A DNA stretch of 64,000 bases, from positions 3,720,001 through 3,784,000 of the forward strand of contig NZ_CP006704.1 in assembly GCF_000739375.1 (NCBI RefSeq). Direction: 5' to 3'. This document shows positions 43,372 through 51,235 of this stretch, one piece after another (position 1 is the stretch's first letter; each line of letters opens with the position of its first letter). The translations under genes and the position numbers were made by a program. The notes below the pieces were generated by a model, which did no database searches, was not told where the DNA came from, and saw nothing but the letters and a program-made list of their open reading frames with translations. The DNA is from Comamonas testosteroni TK102 (GTDB lineage: Bacteria > Pseudomonadota > Gammaproteobacteria > Burkholderiales > Burkholderiaceae_C).

Positions 43372-43508
43372 GCCTTGTAGCGAATGCCGGTGGAACTACA
43401 GACTTTTAATCTCGTGGTCGCGGGTTCGAATCCCGCCAGCAGTTGCAAAGCTGTTGTAGCTCAGCCTGGTAGAGCACGATGTTTCACCACCCCTTGTCGC
43501 TGCAGGGC
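43372..43508 (+). ncRNA. Y-RNA-like element 4 with tRNA-Lys-like permuted domain
   Basis: A 12-bp closing stem (43372-43383 with 43497-43508) surrounds GGTGGAAC (43389-43396) paired to GTTTCACC (43481-43488). The inner domain has a T-arm GCGGGTTCGAATCCCGC (43420-43436) and an acceptor-like 7-bp stem CAGCAGT/GCTGTTG (43437-43443, 43450-43456) closed by a TGCAAA loop. A near-perfect D-arm TAGCTCAGCCTGGTAGAGCA (43457-43476) follows. The sequence GACTTTTAATCTCGTGGTC before the T-arm is very similar to the tRNA-Lys(UUU) anticodon-loop region. The order is permuted relative to tRNA, with the anticodon side fused to the Y stem. Confidence 0.9.
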
Positions 43509-43538
43509 CGTCATCCATGACAGGAACAACAAGGAAAC

Positions 43539-43615
43539 GACTTGCGCAAAACGGGTTCAGGCAAGACGACTGCCTCAGTCGGCAGTCAGCTGTTGCCTTC
43601 CTGTTTGCGCAAGTC
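43539..43615 (+). ncRNA. Long hairpin between the Y-RNA array and rtcB
   Basis: GACTTGCGCAAA (43539-43550) pairs perfectly over 12 bp with TTTGCGCAAGTC (43604-43615). Inside, GGCAA/TTGCC and GACTGCC (43568-43574)/GGCAGTC (43581-43587) stack into a nearly continuous hairpin. It ends two bases before the rtcB ribosome-binding site. It may be a fifth non-coding RNA, a processing site or a leader controlling rtcB. Confidence 0.7.
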
Positions 43616-43630
43616 CTAAAGGAAATCAAG

Positions 43631-44857
43631 ATGTCCGAACAGAATTACCAACTGCTGGAAGTCGCTGGCGGCGTGCCCGTCAAGATGTGGACCAAGGGCG
43701 TGCCCGTGGAAGCCGAGGCCCGGCAACAACTGGCCAACGCCGCTCGCCTGCCCATTGTCTTCAAACATATTGCCGCCATGCCCGATGTGCATCTGGGCAT
43801 TGGTGCCACCATCGGCTCGGTGATTCCCACCGTCAAGGCCATCATCCCCGCAGCCGTCGGCGTGGATATCGGCTGCGGCATGATGGCCGCCAAGACCACA
43901 CTGCGCGCCGAAGACCTGCCCGACAGCCTGGCCACGCTGCGCTCGGCCATTGAAAAAGCCGTGCCCCATGGCTCGGCACCCAAAAGCCGTGGCCGCGACC
44001 CTGGTGCCTGGGAGAACCCTCCCGATCTGGTGGACCAGAAATGGGCCACGCTGGCCGACGAGTTCGACGCGCTGTGCGAGCTGCACCCGCGCCTGGAAAA
44101 GACCAATAACCGCAAGCACCTGGGAACTCTGGGTAGCGGCAATCACTTTGTGGAAGTGTGCCTGGACGAGGTGGGCTTTGTCTGGTTCATGCTGCACTCG
44201 GGCTCGCGTGGCGTGGGCAATGCCATCGGCAACCATTTCATCGAGCTGGCCAGAAAAGACGCCGAGCTGCATCAGCGCAATCTGCCCGACCGGGACCTGG
44301 CCTACCTTGAAGAAGGAGCCCGCTACTTTGGCGACTATGTGCGCGCAGTTTCGTGGGCGCAGAAGTTCGCCATAAGCAACCGCGAGGTGATGATGGCCAA
44401 CCTGATCGCCACCGTGCGCCAGGTGATTGCCAAGCCTTTCGAGTCCCATGTGGAGGCCGTGAACTGCCACCACAACTATGTGCAAAAGGAACACCACTTT
44501 GGCGAGGATGTGTTCGTCACCCGCAAGGGTGCCGTGAGCGCCAGGCGCGGCGAGATGGGCATCATCCCCGGCAGCATGGGCGCGCGCAGCTATATCGTGC
44601 GCGGCCTGGGCAACCCCGAGAGCTTTGAAAGCTGCAGCCACGGCGCGGGCCGCGTAATGAGCCGCACCAAGGCCAAGAAGCTGTACTCGGTGGCTGACCA
44701 GATCAAGGCCACCGAAGGCGTGGAATGCCGCAAGGACGAGGGCGTGATCGACGAGATCCCCATGGCCTACAAGGACATCGACGCCGTCATGGCCGCCCAG
44801 AAAGACCTGGTGGAAGTGGTCCATACCCTCAAGCAGGTGATCTGCGTCAAGGGTTAG
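43631..44857 (+). CDS. rtcB: RtcB RNA-splicing ligase (3'-phosphate / 5'-OH RNA ligase)
   Basis: The 408-residue GTP- and Mn-dependent ligase joins RNA 2',3'-cyclic or 3'-phosphate ends to 5'-OH ends. The metal Cys lies in VGVDIGCGMM near residue 77, and the metal histidines in GSGNHFVEV near 168 and LHSGSRGVG near 187. The guanylylated His is in ESCSHGAGR near 335. All catalytic residues are intact. AAAGGAAA precedes the ATG at 43631. It follows the Y-RNA array in the sigma-54 operon and is followed by the RlaP-like and rtcA genes. Confidence 0.97.
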   Translation: MSEQNYQLLEVAGGVPVKMWTKGVPVEAEARQQLANAARLPIVFKHIAAMPDVHLGIGATIGSVIPTVKAIIPAAVGVDIGCGMMAAKTTLRAEDLPDSLATLRSAIEKAVPHGSAPKSRGRDPGAWENPPDLVDQKWATLADEFDALCELHPRLEKTNNRKHLGTLGSGNHFVEVCLDEVGFVWFMLHSGSRGVGNAIGNHFIELARKDAELHQRNLPDRDLAYLEEGARYFGDYVRAVSWAQKFAISNREVMMANLIATVRQVIAKPFESHVEAVNCHHNYVQKEHHFGEDVFVTRKGAVSARRGEMGIIPGSMGARSYIVRGLGNPESFESCSHGAGRVMSRTKAKKLYSVADQIKATEGVECRKDEGVIDEIPMAYKDIDAVMAAQKDLVEVVHTLKQVICVKG

Positions 44858-44910
44858 CAAATGCAGCGGGAGCATGGGTTCTCGCTGCCGGTAAAAGAAC
44901 GAGAACCATC

Positions 44911-45789
44911 ATGCAAACCGTTGAACAAGCATTCAAACCCCAAGAGAGCGTGCTGAGCGCGCACCCGATATCCGGCGCCATGCGCAGTGCCGTGCTAGCC
45001 CAGCTCAAGGCACTCGAGCGCGAACACGATGTGAAGGTGCTGTTTGCCTGCGAATCAGGCAGCCGCGGCTGGGGCTTTGCTTCGCCCGACAGCGACTATG
45101 ACGTGCGCTTTGTCTATGTGCCACGCCTGCCCTGGTATCTGCGCACCCGCGCGGGCCGCGATGTGATCGAGCTGCCTGTGAGCGCCGAGCTGGACGTGAG
45201 CGGCTGGGAACTGCGCAAGGCGCTGCAGCTGATGCAGGCGTCCAACCCGGTGCTGCTGGAGTGGCTGCGCTCGCCCGTGGTCTATTGCAGCGAGACCGCC
45301 TGGGTCAAGCGCCTGCACGAGCTGGCGCTGCAGAGCTTTTCGCCCGTGCGCGGCTATCACCACTATCTGTCCATGGCGCGCAAGACCATGAAGAACCACT
45401 TGCGCCCGGACAACGAGCTCGTGAAGTACAAAAAATACTTTTACGCGCTGCGCCCCCTGCTGGCCGCACGCTGGATACGAGAGATCGGCGGCGTGCCGCC
45501 GATGCGCTTTGCCGAGCTCGCGACGGCGCTGCTGCATGATGCCGAGCTGCTCAGCGAACTCAATGCCTTGCTGACGGTCAAGATGCGCGCCGGCGAAGCG
45601 GCCACCAGCGCCCCCTGGTCTCGCATACAGGAATTTCTGCGGACCGAGCTGGACCTGGCCGAGCAATATGCGCCGCAGGCCAAGCCATTGAGTGCCGAAA
45701 CGGTGCAAGCCGCCGATGCGTTTTTGCTGGAGGCCGTAACGCACTTCAACACCCAATCATCAAGAAAAAATCAAGAACAAGAGGAATAG
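44911..45789 (+). CDS. RlaP-type nucleotidyltransferase of RNA-repair operons
   Basis: The 292-residue protein carries the nucleotidyltransferase signature GSRGWGFASPDSDYDVRFVY near residues 50-70, giving the catalytic acidic pair. A helical C-terminal region follows. This matches the RlaP (DNA polymerase beta superfamily, YcgL-like) proteins repeatedly found with RtcB and RtcA. Its RNA substrate is unproven; adding or restoring nucleotides at RNA ends is the proposed role. It lies 53 bases after rtcB and four bases before rtcA, so it belongs to the operon. Confidence 0.87.
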   Translation: MQTVEQAFKPQESVLSAHPISGAMRSAVLAQLKALEREHDVKVLFACESGSRGWGFASPDSDYDVRFVYVPRLPWYLRTRAGRDVIELPVSAELDVSGWELRKALQLMQASNPVLLEWLRSPVVYCSETAWVKRLHELALQSFSPVRGYHHYLSMARKTMKNHLRPDNELVKYKKYFYALRPLLAARWIREIGGVPPMRFAELATALLHDAELLSELNALLTVKMRAGEAATSAPWSRIQEFLRTELDLAEQYAPQAKPLSAETVQAADAFLLEAVTHFNTQSSRKNQEQEE

Positions 45790-45793
45790 AACC

Positions 45794-46831
45794 ATGATAG
45801 AAATCGACGGCTCCCAGGGTGAAGGCGGCGGCCAGATACTGCGCAGCGCCTTGGCCCTGTCCATGTGCACGGGCCAGGCTTTTGCCTTGACCCGGATCCG
45901 TGCGGGCCGCTCCAAGCCCGGGCTGATGCGCCAGCACCTCACCTGCGTTCACGCAGCCACCGAAATCAGCAGCGCCCGGGTGGAAGGTGCAGCGCTGCAT
46001 TCGCAAACACTGCACTTCACGCCCGGCACCGTGCGCTGCGGCAGCTATACGTTCAATGTGGGCTCGGCCGGCAGCTGCACCTTGGTGCTGCAGACCGTGT
46101 GGCCCGCGCTGATGCTGGCCGCTGGCGACAGCCGTGTCCAGCTCAGGGGCGGCACGCACAACCCCATGGCTCCGCCCTTTCATTTTCTGGAGCGCAGTTA
46201 TGCACCGCTGCTGCGCCGCCTTGGTGCGCCTGTGCAACTGAGCCTGCAGCGCCACGGCTTCTACCCCGCCGGAGGCGGCGAGTTCGAGGCCGTGATCGGC
46301 GGCGCCAGAGAGGTGCTGACTCCTTTTGACCTTAACGAACGAGGCAGCGCTCTAGAGGCTTATGCGGACTGCCTGGCCCCGGCCCTGCCTTCGTCGATTG
46401 CCCGGCGCGAGCTCAACAAGCTGGCCACCCTCATGGCCTGGCAGCCCGGGCAGCTGCGCCAAGCCGGCGTGCGCCAGAACGAGGGCCCTGGCAATGCGCT
46501 GCTGGGCACGCTGGTGCACGAGCAGGTGACCGAGGTCTTTACCGAATTCGGCGAAAAAGGCGTAACCGCCGAAGCCGTGGCCACCCAGCTGGCACAGCAA
46601 ATGCGCCGCTACCAAAGCAGCGATGGCGCTCTGGGCCCGCACCTGGCTGACCAGTGGGTGCTGCCGCTGGCGCTGGCCGTGCATTTGCGCGGCCAGCCCG
46701 CCAGCTATAGCTGCACGCAGTTGACGCCCCACGCATTGAGCAACTTCGCGGTGATTCAGCGCTTTCTGCCTGTGCGGATCACAACAGAGTCCGGGGCGCA
46801 TGCCCATCAGGTGCAGATCGCCCCGGGCTGA
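45794..46831 (+). CDS. rtcA: RNA 3'-terminal phosphate cyclase
   Basis: The 345-residue ATP-dependent enzyme converts RNA 3'-phosphate to 2',3'-cyclic phosphate. The N-terminal DGSQGEGGGQILRSALALS near residue 5 and RPG-like RAGRSKPGLMRQHL are diagnostic. The adenylylated His is in QLTPHALSNF near residue 311. The inserted thioredoxin-like subdomain and GFYPAGGGE near residue 154 are present. It is the last gene of the repair operon. The gene overlaps nothing and ends 17 bases before the convergent sirtuin gene. Confidence 0.96.
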   Translation: MIEIDGSQGEGGGQILRSALALSMCTGQAFALTRIRAGRSKPGLMRQHLTCVHAATEISSARVEGAALHSQTLHFTPGTVRCGSYTFNVGSAGSCTLVLQTVWPALMLAAGDSRVQLRGGTHNPMAPPFHFLERSYAPLLRRLGAPVQLSLQRHGFYPAGGGEFEAVIGGAREVLTPFDLNERGSALEAYADCLAPALPSSIARRELNKLATLMAWQPGQLRQAGVRQNEGPGNALLGTLVHEQVTEVFTEFGEKGVTAEAVATQLAQQMRRYQSSDGALGPHLADQWVLPLALAVHLRGQPASYSCTQLTPHALSNFAVIQRFLPVRITTESGAHAHQVQIAPG

Positions 46832-46848
46832 TCCAACTCCGGGACCAG

Positions 46849-47694
46849 CTATAGACTCAGGCTCGTCAAGACCTGCCCCACATCGGCCTCAAGCTTGAAA
46901 TCCAGCAGTGCATCGGCTCGCGTCACCCCCTGATTGATGGCCACGACGGACTTGCCCTGCGCATGCGCTGCCAGCACAAAGCGGTAGCCCGAATACACCA
47001 TCAACGAAGAGCCGGCGATCAGCAGTGCATCGGCCCTGGCGACGGCAGCCATGCAGGCCTGCACACGCTCACGCGGCACGGTTTCACCGAAGAACACCAC
47101 ATCGGGCTTGATCAGGCCCGTACCGCAATGCGGGCACGCCGGCACGGCAAAGCGGCTGAAGTCCTGCCCTTGCAGATCGGCATCGCCATCAGGGGCAGGA
47201 GCCGCATACAGTTCGGCCCAGGCGGGGTTCAGCGCCAGCAGCCGCACTTGCAGATCGGCGCGGGCAGAGCTCTTGCCGCAGTCCATGCAGCGCACAGTGT
47301 CGATGCGACCGTGCAGGTCCACGATGTTCAGGCTGCCGGCCGCATCATGCAGGCCATCGACGTTCTGGGTAATCAGCAACTCCAGCCGGCCTTGCTGCTC
47401 CAGCCGCGCCAGCGCCTGATGGGCGGCACCGGGCCGCGCCTGGCCCATCACGCGCCAGCCCAGCATGGATCGCGCCCAGTACCGCTGACGCACCAGCGCA
47501 TCGCCCATGAAGGCCTGATAGGTCACGGGCTGCGGACGTTTCCACTGCCCGTTGCGGTCACGGTAGTCGGGAATGCCGACTTCGGTGCTGCAGCCGGCAC
47601 CACCAATGACCACCACGCGCGGATGCGCATGCAGCCAGTCCTGCAGGCGCCACAGCGCCAGAGCGTCCACACAATGATTCACGGTTTCACGCAT
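46849..47694 (-). CDS. SIR2-family NAD-dependent protein deacylase (class II-like)
   Basis: The 281-residue sirtuin has GGAGCSTEVGIPDYRDRNG near residue 32 and TQNVDGLHDAAG near 108. The catalytic His is in VDLHGRIDTVRC near 126, with four zinc cysteines (CMDC and CPHC). The start of the chain and a residue pattern at QRYWARSMLGW resemble SIRT4-like class II enzymes, and the YxxR desuccinylase pair is absent. Its ATG overlaps the TAA of the upstream cardiolipin synthase gene (TAATG), so translation is coupled. Its substrates are unknown. Confidence 0.9.
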   Translation of the reverse strand: MRETVNHCVDALALWRLQDWLHAHPRVVVIGGAGCSTEVGIPDYRDRNGQWKRPQPVTYQAFMGDALVRQRYWARSMLGWRVMGQARPGAAHQALARLEQQGRLELLITQNVDGLHDAAGSLNIVDLHGRIDTVRCMDCGKSSARADLQVRLLALNPAWAELYAAPAPDGDADLQGQDFSRFAVPACPHCGTGLIKPDVVFFGETVPRERVQACMAAVARADALLIAGSSLMVYSGYRFVLAAHAQGKSVVAINQGVTRADALLDFKLEADVGQVLTSLSL

Positions 47695-49133
47695 TACAGC
47701 AGCGGCGATGTCAGCCGGGCCATGGAGCCGAACAACCGTCGCCGCAGACCTTTCTCGCTGCGATATTGCACCATTCGAGCCTGGCCCAGGTCGGCCTCGA
47801 ACTGGGCAGCGATGGCCTGATTGAGCTCCGGCCCATAGCCGATCACGCAGACCTCGTAATTGAGGAAAAAGCTGCGATAGTCAAAATTGGCCGTGCCAAT
47901 CATGGCCATATTGTCATCGACCGCCAGCGTCTTGGAGTGCAACATGCTGGCCGCATATTCATAGATATGCACACCGCAGCGAATCAGCTCGTCAAAATAG
48001 GAGCGCGCAGCGGCCGTCACCAATAGCGAATCCGACTTCTTGGGCACGAGGATGCGGACCTCCACACCGCGCAGCGCGGCATTGGTGAGAGCCGTCAGTG
48101 CGCCTTCGGTCGGCACAAAATACGGTGTGGTCAGCAAGATGCGCTGCTGGGCTGCATTGATGGCCGCCAGATAGGCACGGTAGATGGCGTCCAGCTGGTC
48201 GTCAGGCCCCGAGGTCACGACCTGCATGGGGATGGGGCCGTCTTCGCAGTCGGGCAGCAGGTCATCGAGATCGTCGGGCAGGCGGTACGGATCATCGCTG
48301 CGGGTGTAGGTCCAGTCCTCGAGAAACACCGTCTGCAGCCAGTTGACGACGGAGCCTTCGACCCGGAGATGCACGTCGTGATAGGCATCGTCGCAGATGC
48401 GCTCGTTCTCTTCATCGGTGACGTTCACGCCGCCGGTAAAGCCCACCTTGCCATCGCAGACCAGAATCTTGCGGTGGGTGCGGAAATTGACCACAGGCCG
48501 CAGCCGCCGCCCTATCTTGGCGTCGTGAAAGCGCAGCACCTCGGCCCCGGCCTGCAGCAGCGGCTCCAGAAATTTGCGCCCCAGCTTCTTGGAGCCCAGA
48601 GCATCCACCAGCAGACGCACCTGCACACCTGCACGTGCTTTATCGATCAGCAAATCACGCAAGGCCGTGCCGGTCTGATCGGGCTCGTAGATGTAGTACT
48701 CCAGATGAACATGGTGACGTGCGGCGCTGACAGCCTCCGCAATCGCATCAAAGGTCGCGGCTCCGCCCACCAGCAACTGCATGGAGGTGGCCGTGCTTAC
48801 CGGGAAGTCGCTGGTCATGCCGACCAGCCGCGCCACCTGGCGCAGGCGCTCCTGCTGGGCCGGAATGCGCTCCCGGAGCTTTTGCATGCTGTTGCGCACA
48901 CGCGAGCGCTTTCGCGAGCGCAGCCGCTTGATGCGCTGGCGCTTCATGCGTTGCGGGCCGAAGTAGTAATAGACCAGCAGACCCACCACGGGCAGCGCTG
49001 CCATGGACAGCAGCCAGCTCAGTGTGGCAATCGGTTGGCTGCGCTGCAGCAAGATCCAGATGCCCACCACGATGACATACAGCGACCAGCCCACGGACAG
49101 CCAGAGCTTGACGCTCTCGTGGCTCAGCTGCAT
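47694..49133 (-). CDS. cls: Cardiolipin synthase (phospholipase D superfamily)
   Basis: The 479-residue inner-membrane enzyme condenses two phosphatidylglycerols. Two N-terminal membrane helices (about 8-28 and 35-57) precede two HKD active sites. These are NFRTHRKILVCDGKVGFTGG near residue 215 and SMLHSKTLAVDDNMAMIG near 395. A basic segment RMKRQRIKRLRSRKRSRVR lies after the helices. The ATG at 49133 is chosen as the long upstream reading lacks family similarity. It is coupled to the following sirtuin gene. Confidence 0.94.
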   Translation of the reverse strand: MQLSHESVKLWLSVGWSLYVIVVGIWILLQRSQPIATLSWLLSMAALPVVGLLVYYYFGPQRMKRQRIKRLRSRKRSRVRNSMQKLRERIPAQQERLRQVARLVGMTSDFPVSTATSMQLLVGGAATFDAIAEAVSAARHHVHLEYYIYEPDQTGTALRDLLIDKARAGVQVRLLVDALGSKKLGRKFLEPLLQAGAEVLRFHDAKIGRRLRPVVNFRTHRKILVCDGKVGFTGGVNVTDEENERICDDAYHDVHLRVEGSVVNWLQTVFLEDWTYTRSDDPYRLPDDLDDLLPDCEDGPIPMQVVTSGPDDQLDAIYRAYLAAINAAQQRILLTTPYFVPTEGALTALTNAALRGVEVRILVPKKSDSLLVTAAARSYFDELIRCGVHIYEYAASMLHSKTLAVDDNMAMIGTANFDYRSFFLNYEVCVIGYGPELNQAIAAQFEADLGQARMVQYRSEKGLRRRLFGSMARLTSPLL

Positions 49134-49301
49134 TGCTATCCAGTCCAATTGCGCACTCCTGTTGTTCCGTGAACCATCGCCACCATGCCCTCGCAGTATG
49201 GCAGTGGCGTGGCAGACTGCGGCGCCCGGCCTGCCCCGGGGAAACACCCTCCAGCCGGCGCCACGCTTTTGCACCGCGCTACAAAGAGTATATTGATACG
49301 C

Positions 49302-49556
49302 ATGACTTCCGAACTCATCACGACTTTGGCCCAGGCCCGCAAGGCCGCCCGCATCACCCAGGCCGATCTGGCCGAACGCGCCGGTCTGTCGCGCATGGCA
49401 GTGCAACGCACGGAAACCGGCGATGTCGACCCGCGCTTTTCCACCCTGCAGGAAATGGCCCGTGTGCTGAATATGGAGCTGATCGCCGTGCCCGCCGAGC
49501 TGCATGCCCAGGTGCTGGCGCTCATCCAGACTCAAGCCGGCCAGGATTCACTTTGA
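49302..49556 (+). CDS. Small XRE-family (HipB-like) transcriptional regulator
   Basis: The 84-residue protein is a single helix-turn-helix, ARITQADLAERAGLSRMAVQRTETG at 14-38, with a short C-terminal extension. It resembles HipB-type antitoxins, but no HipA kinase gene is adjacent, so it is an orphan regulator on present evidence. The start codon follows AT-rich sequence with a near-palindrome GTATATTGATAC. The gene diverges from cls. A separate GAF gene follows. Confidence 0.82.
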   Translation: MTSELITTLAQARKAARITQADLAERAGLSRMAVQRTETGDVDPRFSTLQEMARVLNMELIAVPAELHAQVLALIQTQAGQDSL

Positions 49557-49640
49557 AGTCTTACGTATTGTTAGCTTGAGAACCCTGTTGGCTCGGCCAA
49601 AATGGACCGAGTTTTTGCGCGATATGCAGAGGTTTGAGAG

Positions 49641-50174
49641 ATGGCGATTCACAACTGGGACTACGCACCCGAGGCACTGGAGGTACAGGTCAGCGAATTA
49701 TTGCTGGCCACGGCAGATCAAAGCGACGAACTGGTCGATGAAAACGTGCGCCTGGTCCTGCAGGAGCTGCGCCAGCACCTGCATATGGAGGTGATTTTTG
49801 TCTCCGAGATCCGCAACGGCCAACGCATGTTCCAGCATGTCGATACTGCCCCCGGCAAGGAATTGATTGCCACCGGCGGCGGCGGCTCTCTGGAAGAGTC
49901 GTTTTGCCAGTGCGTGCTCGACGGCGTTCTGCCCGGCCTGGTCCATGACGCTGCCACCCATCCGGCCTTTTCCAAGCTGCCGGCAACGCCTTTTCGCGTA
50001 GGTGCCCATCTGAGCACACCTATCGTGCTGGCCAGCGGCAAGGTCTACGGCACACTGTGCTGCTTCAGTCAGGCCGCCGATGAAAGCCTGACAGCCAAGG
50101 ATCTGCAAAAGCTCGAATGCGTGGCCAAGATCACGGCCAGGCGAATCGACATCAAGCAGGCCCAGCATCCGTAG
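49641..50174 (+). CDS. GAF-domain protein
   Basis: The 177-residue protein is almost entirely one GAF domain (about 30-170). VIFVSEIRNGQRMFQHVDTAP near residue 51 and HLSTPIVLASGKVYGTLCCFS near 125-145 are typical. It has no transmembrane or output domain, so it may act as a small sensor, or like a standalone GAF methionine-sulfoxide reductase, but the Cys pattern for that is not clear. It follows the XRE gene by 84 bases. Confidence 0.8.
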   Translation: MAIHNWDYAPEALEVQVSELLLATADQSDELVDENVRLVLQELRQHLHMEVIFVSEIRNGQRMFQHVDTAPGKELIATGGGGSLEESFCQCVLDGVLPGLVHDAATHPAFSKLPATPFRVGAHLSTPIVLASGKVYGTLCCFSQAADESLTAKDLQKLECVAKITARRIDIKQAQHP

Positions 50175-50255
50175 CGGGCCAAAGAAAGGCGCGCGCCTTC
50201 CGCTCCGGTTTCTCCAGGAAAGCTCTGAAAGCCAGCTCTCCGGAAGGAATGCAGC

Positions 50256-51104
50256 TCAGCTCACGGCCACGCAGACCTGGCGCTGCTCGCCCAGTCCGTC
50301 GGCACCCAGCCGCACCACGTCGCCGGGCTTGAGAAAGACAGGCTGCGGCTTTTGCCCCAGACCCACGCCTGCAGGCGTGCCGGTAAGAATCACATCGCCC
50401 GGCTCCAGGGTCATGAACTGGCTGATATAGCTGATGACCTTGGGCACGCCAAAGATGAAATTGCGGGTATTGCCGCTTTGCATGCGCTGGCCGTTCACTT
50501 CCAGCCACAGCGCAATGCAGTGCGGATCGGCCACCTCGTCGGCCGTCAGCAGCCAGGGCCCCAGGGGCGCAAAACTGTCATGGCTCTTGCCCTTGCCCCA
50601 GGTGCCGCCGCGCTCCATCTGCCAGGCACGCTCGGACACATCGTTGCCCAGCACATAGCCGGCCACATGCCCCAGCGCGGCCTGCTCGCTCACCCGCGTG
50701 GCGCGGCTGCCGATGACCACACCCAGCTCCACCTCCCAGTCCACCTTGGTCGCAGCCGGCACGATCTGTATGTCGTCATTGGGCCCGCTGATGGCCGTAA
50801 CCGCCTTCATGAACAGCACCGGCTCGGCCGGTGGCGCGGCCCCGGCCTCTGCCGCATGGTCTGCATAATTCAAGCCCACGCAGACGATCTTGCCTACCTG
50901 CGCCACCGGGCAGCCCAGTCGGGGGGCTCCTGACACGGCCGGCAGCTCCTCCGCTTGTCGGTCGCGCCATAGCGCCAGCTTTTCAGGCTGCAGCTCGGCG
51001 CCGCGCCAGTCGGCCACCCAGCTCGAAGCATCGCGCAACACCCCTTGCGCATCCAGCAGACCGGGCTTTTCCTCTCCGGCAGCTCCAAATCGAACCAGTT
51101 TCAT
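50256..51104 (-). CDS. Fumarylacetoacetate hydrolase (FAH)-family protein
   Basis: The 282-residue protein has a short N-terminal domain and the FAH catalytic domain. In the latter, NYADHAAEAG lies near residue 75 and EVELGVVIGSRATR near 117 (metal Glu residues). NDVSERAWQMERGGTW near 150 and VILTGTPAGVG near 250 also match. Typical reactions are C-C hydrolysis or decarboxylation of acylpyruvates and oxaloacetate-like acids. It lies 131 bases from the neighbouring maleate-isomerase-like gene in the same direction and near the hydantoinase gene, which suggests a late step of that catabolic cluster. Confidence 0.87.
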   Translation of the reverse strand: MKLVRFGAAGEEKPGLLDAQGVLRDASSWVADWRGAELQPEKLALWRDRQAEELPAVSGAPRLGCPVAQVGKIVCVGLNYADHAAEAGAAPPAEPVLFMKAVTAISGPNDDIQIVPAATKVDWEVELGVVIGSRATRVSEQAALGHVAGYVLGNDVSERAWQMERGGTWGKGKSHDSFAPLGPWLLTADEVADPHCIALWLEVNGQRMQSGNTRNFIFGVPKVISYISQFMTLEPGDVILTGTPAGVGLGQKPQPVFLKPGDVVRLGADGLGEQRQVCVAVS

Positions 51105-51235
51105 AGTCTCTCCATTCCTCGGACATCACTTTCGGGCGCACGGCGCAAGCCCGGGTCTTTCTTCACCAAGCGCCGCCATCCCCGACTCGTCTTTCACCAC
51201 AGCCTGCCGGCAGCCCTTGCTTGAGCCACCGGCTG

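Noticed and set aside
43389..43476. Possible canonical tRNA-Lys gene
   Set aside because: The T-arm comes before the acceptor and D-arm, and there is no CCA-type end in the right order. The element is a permuted tRNA-like domain inside a Y-RNA-like structure, not a functional tRNA.
49302..49556. HipAB toxin-antitoxin module
   Set aside because: Only a HipB-like regulator is present. No HipA kinase gene lies on either side.
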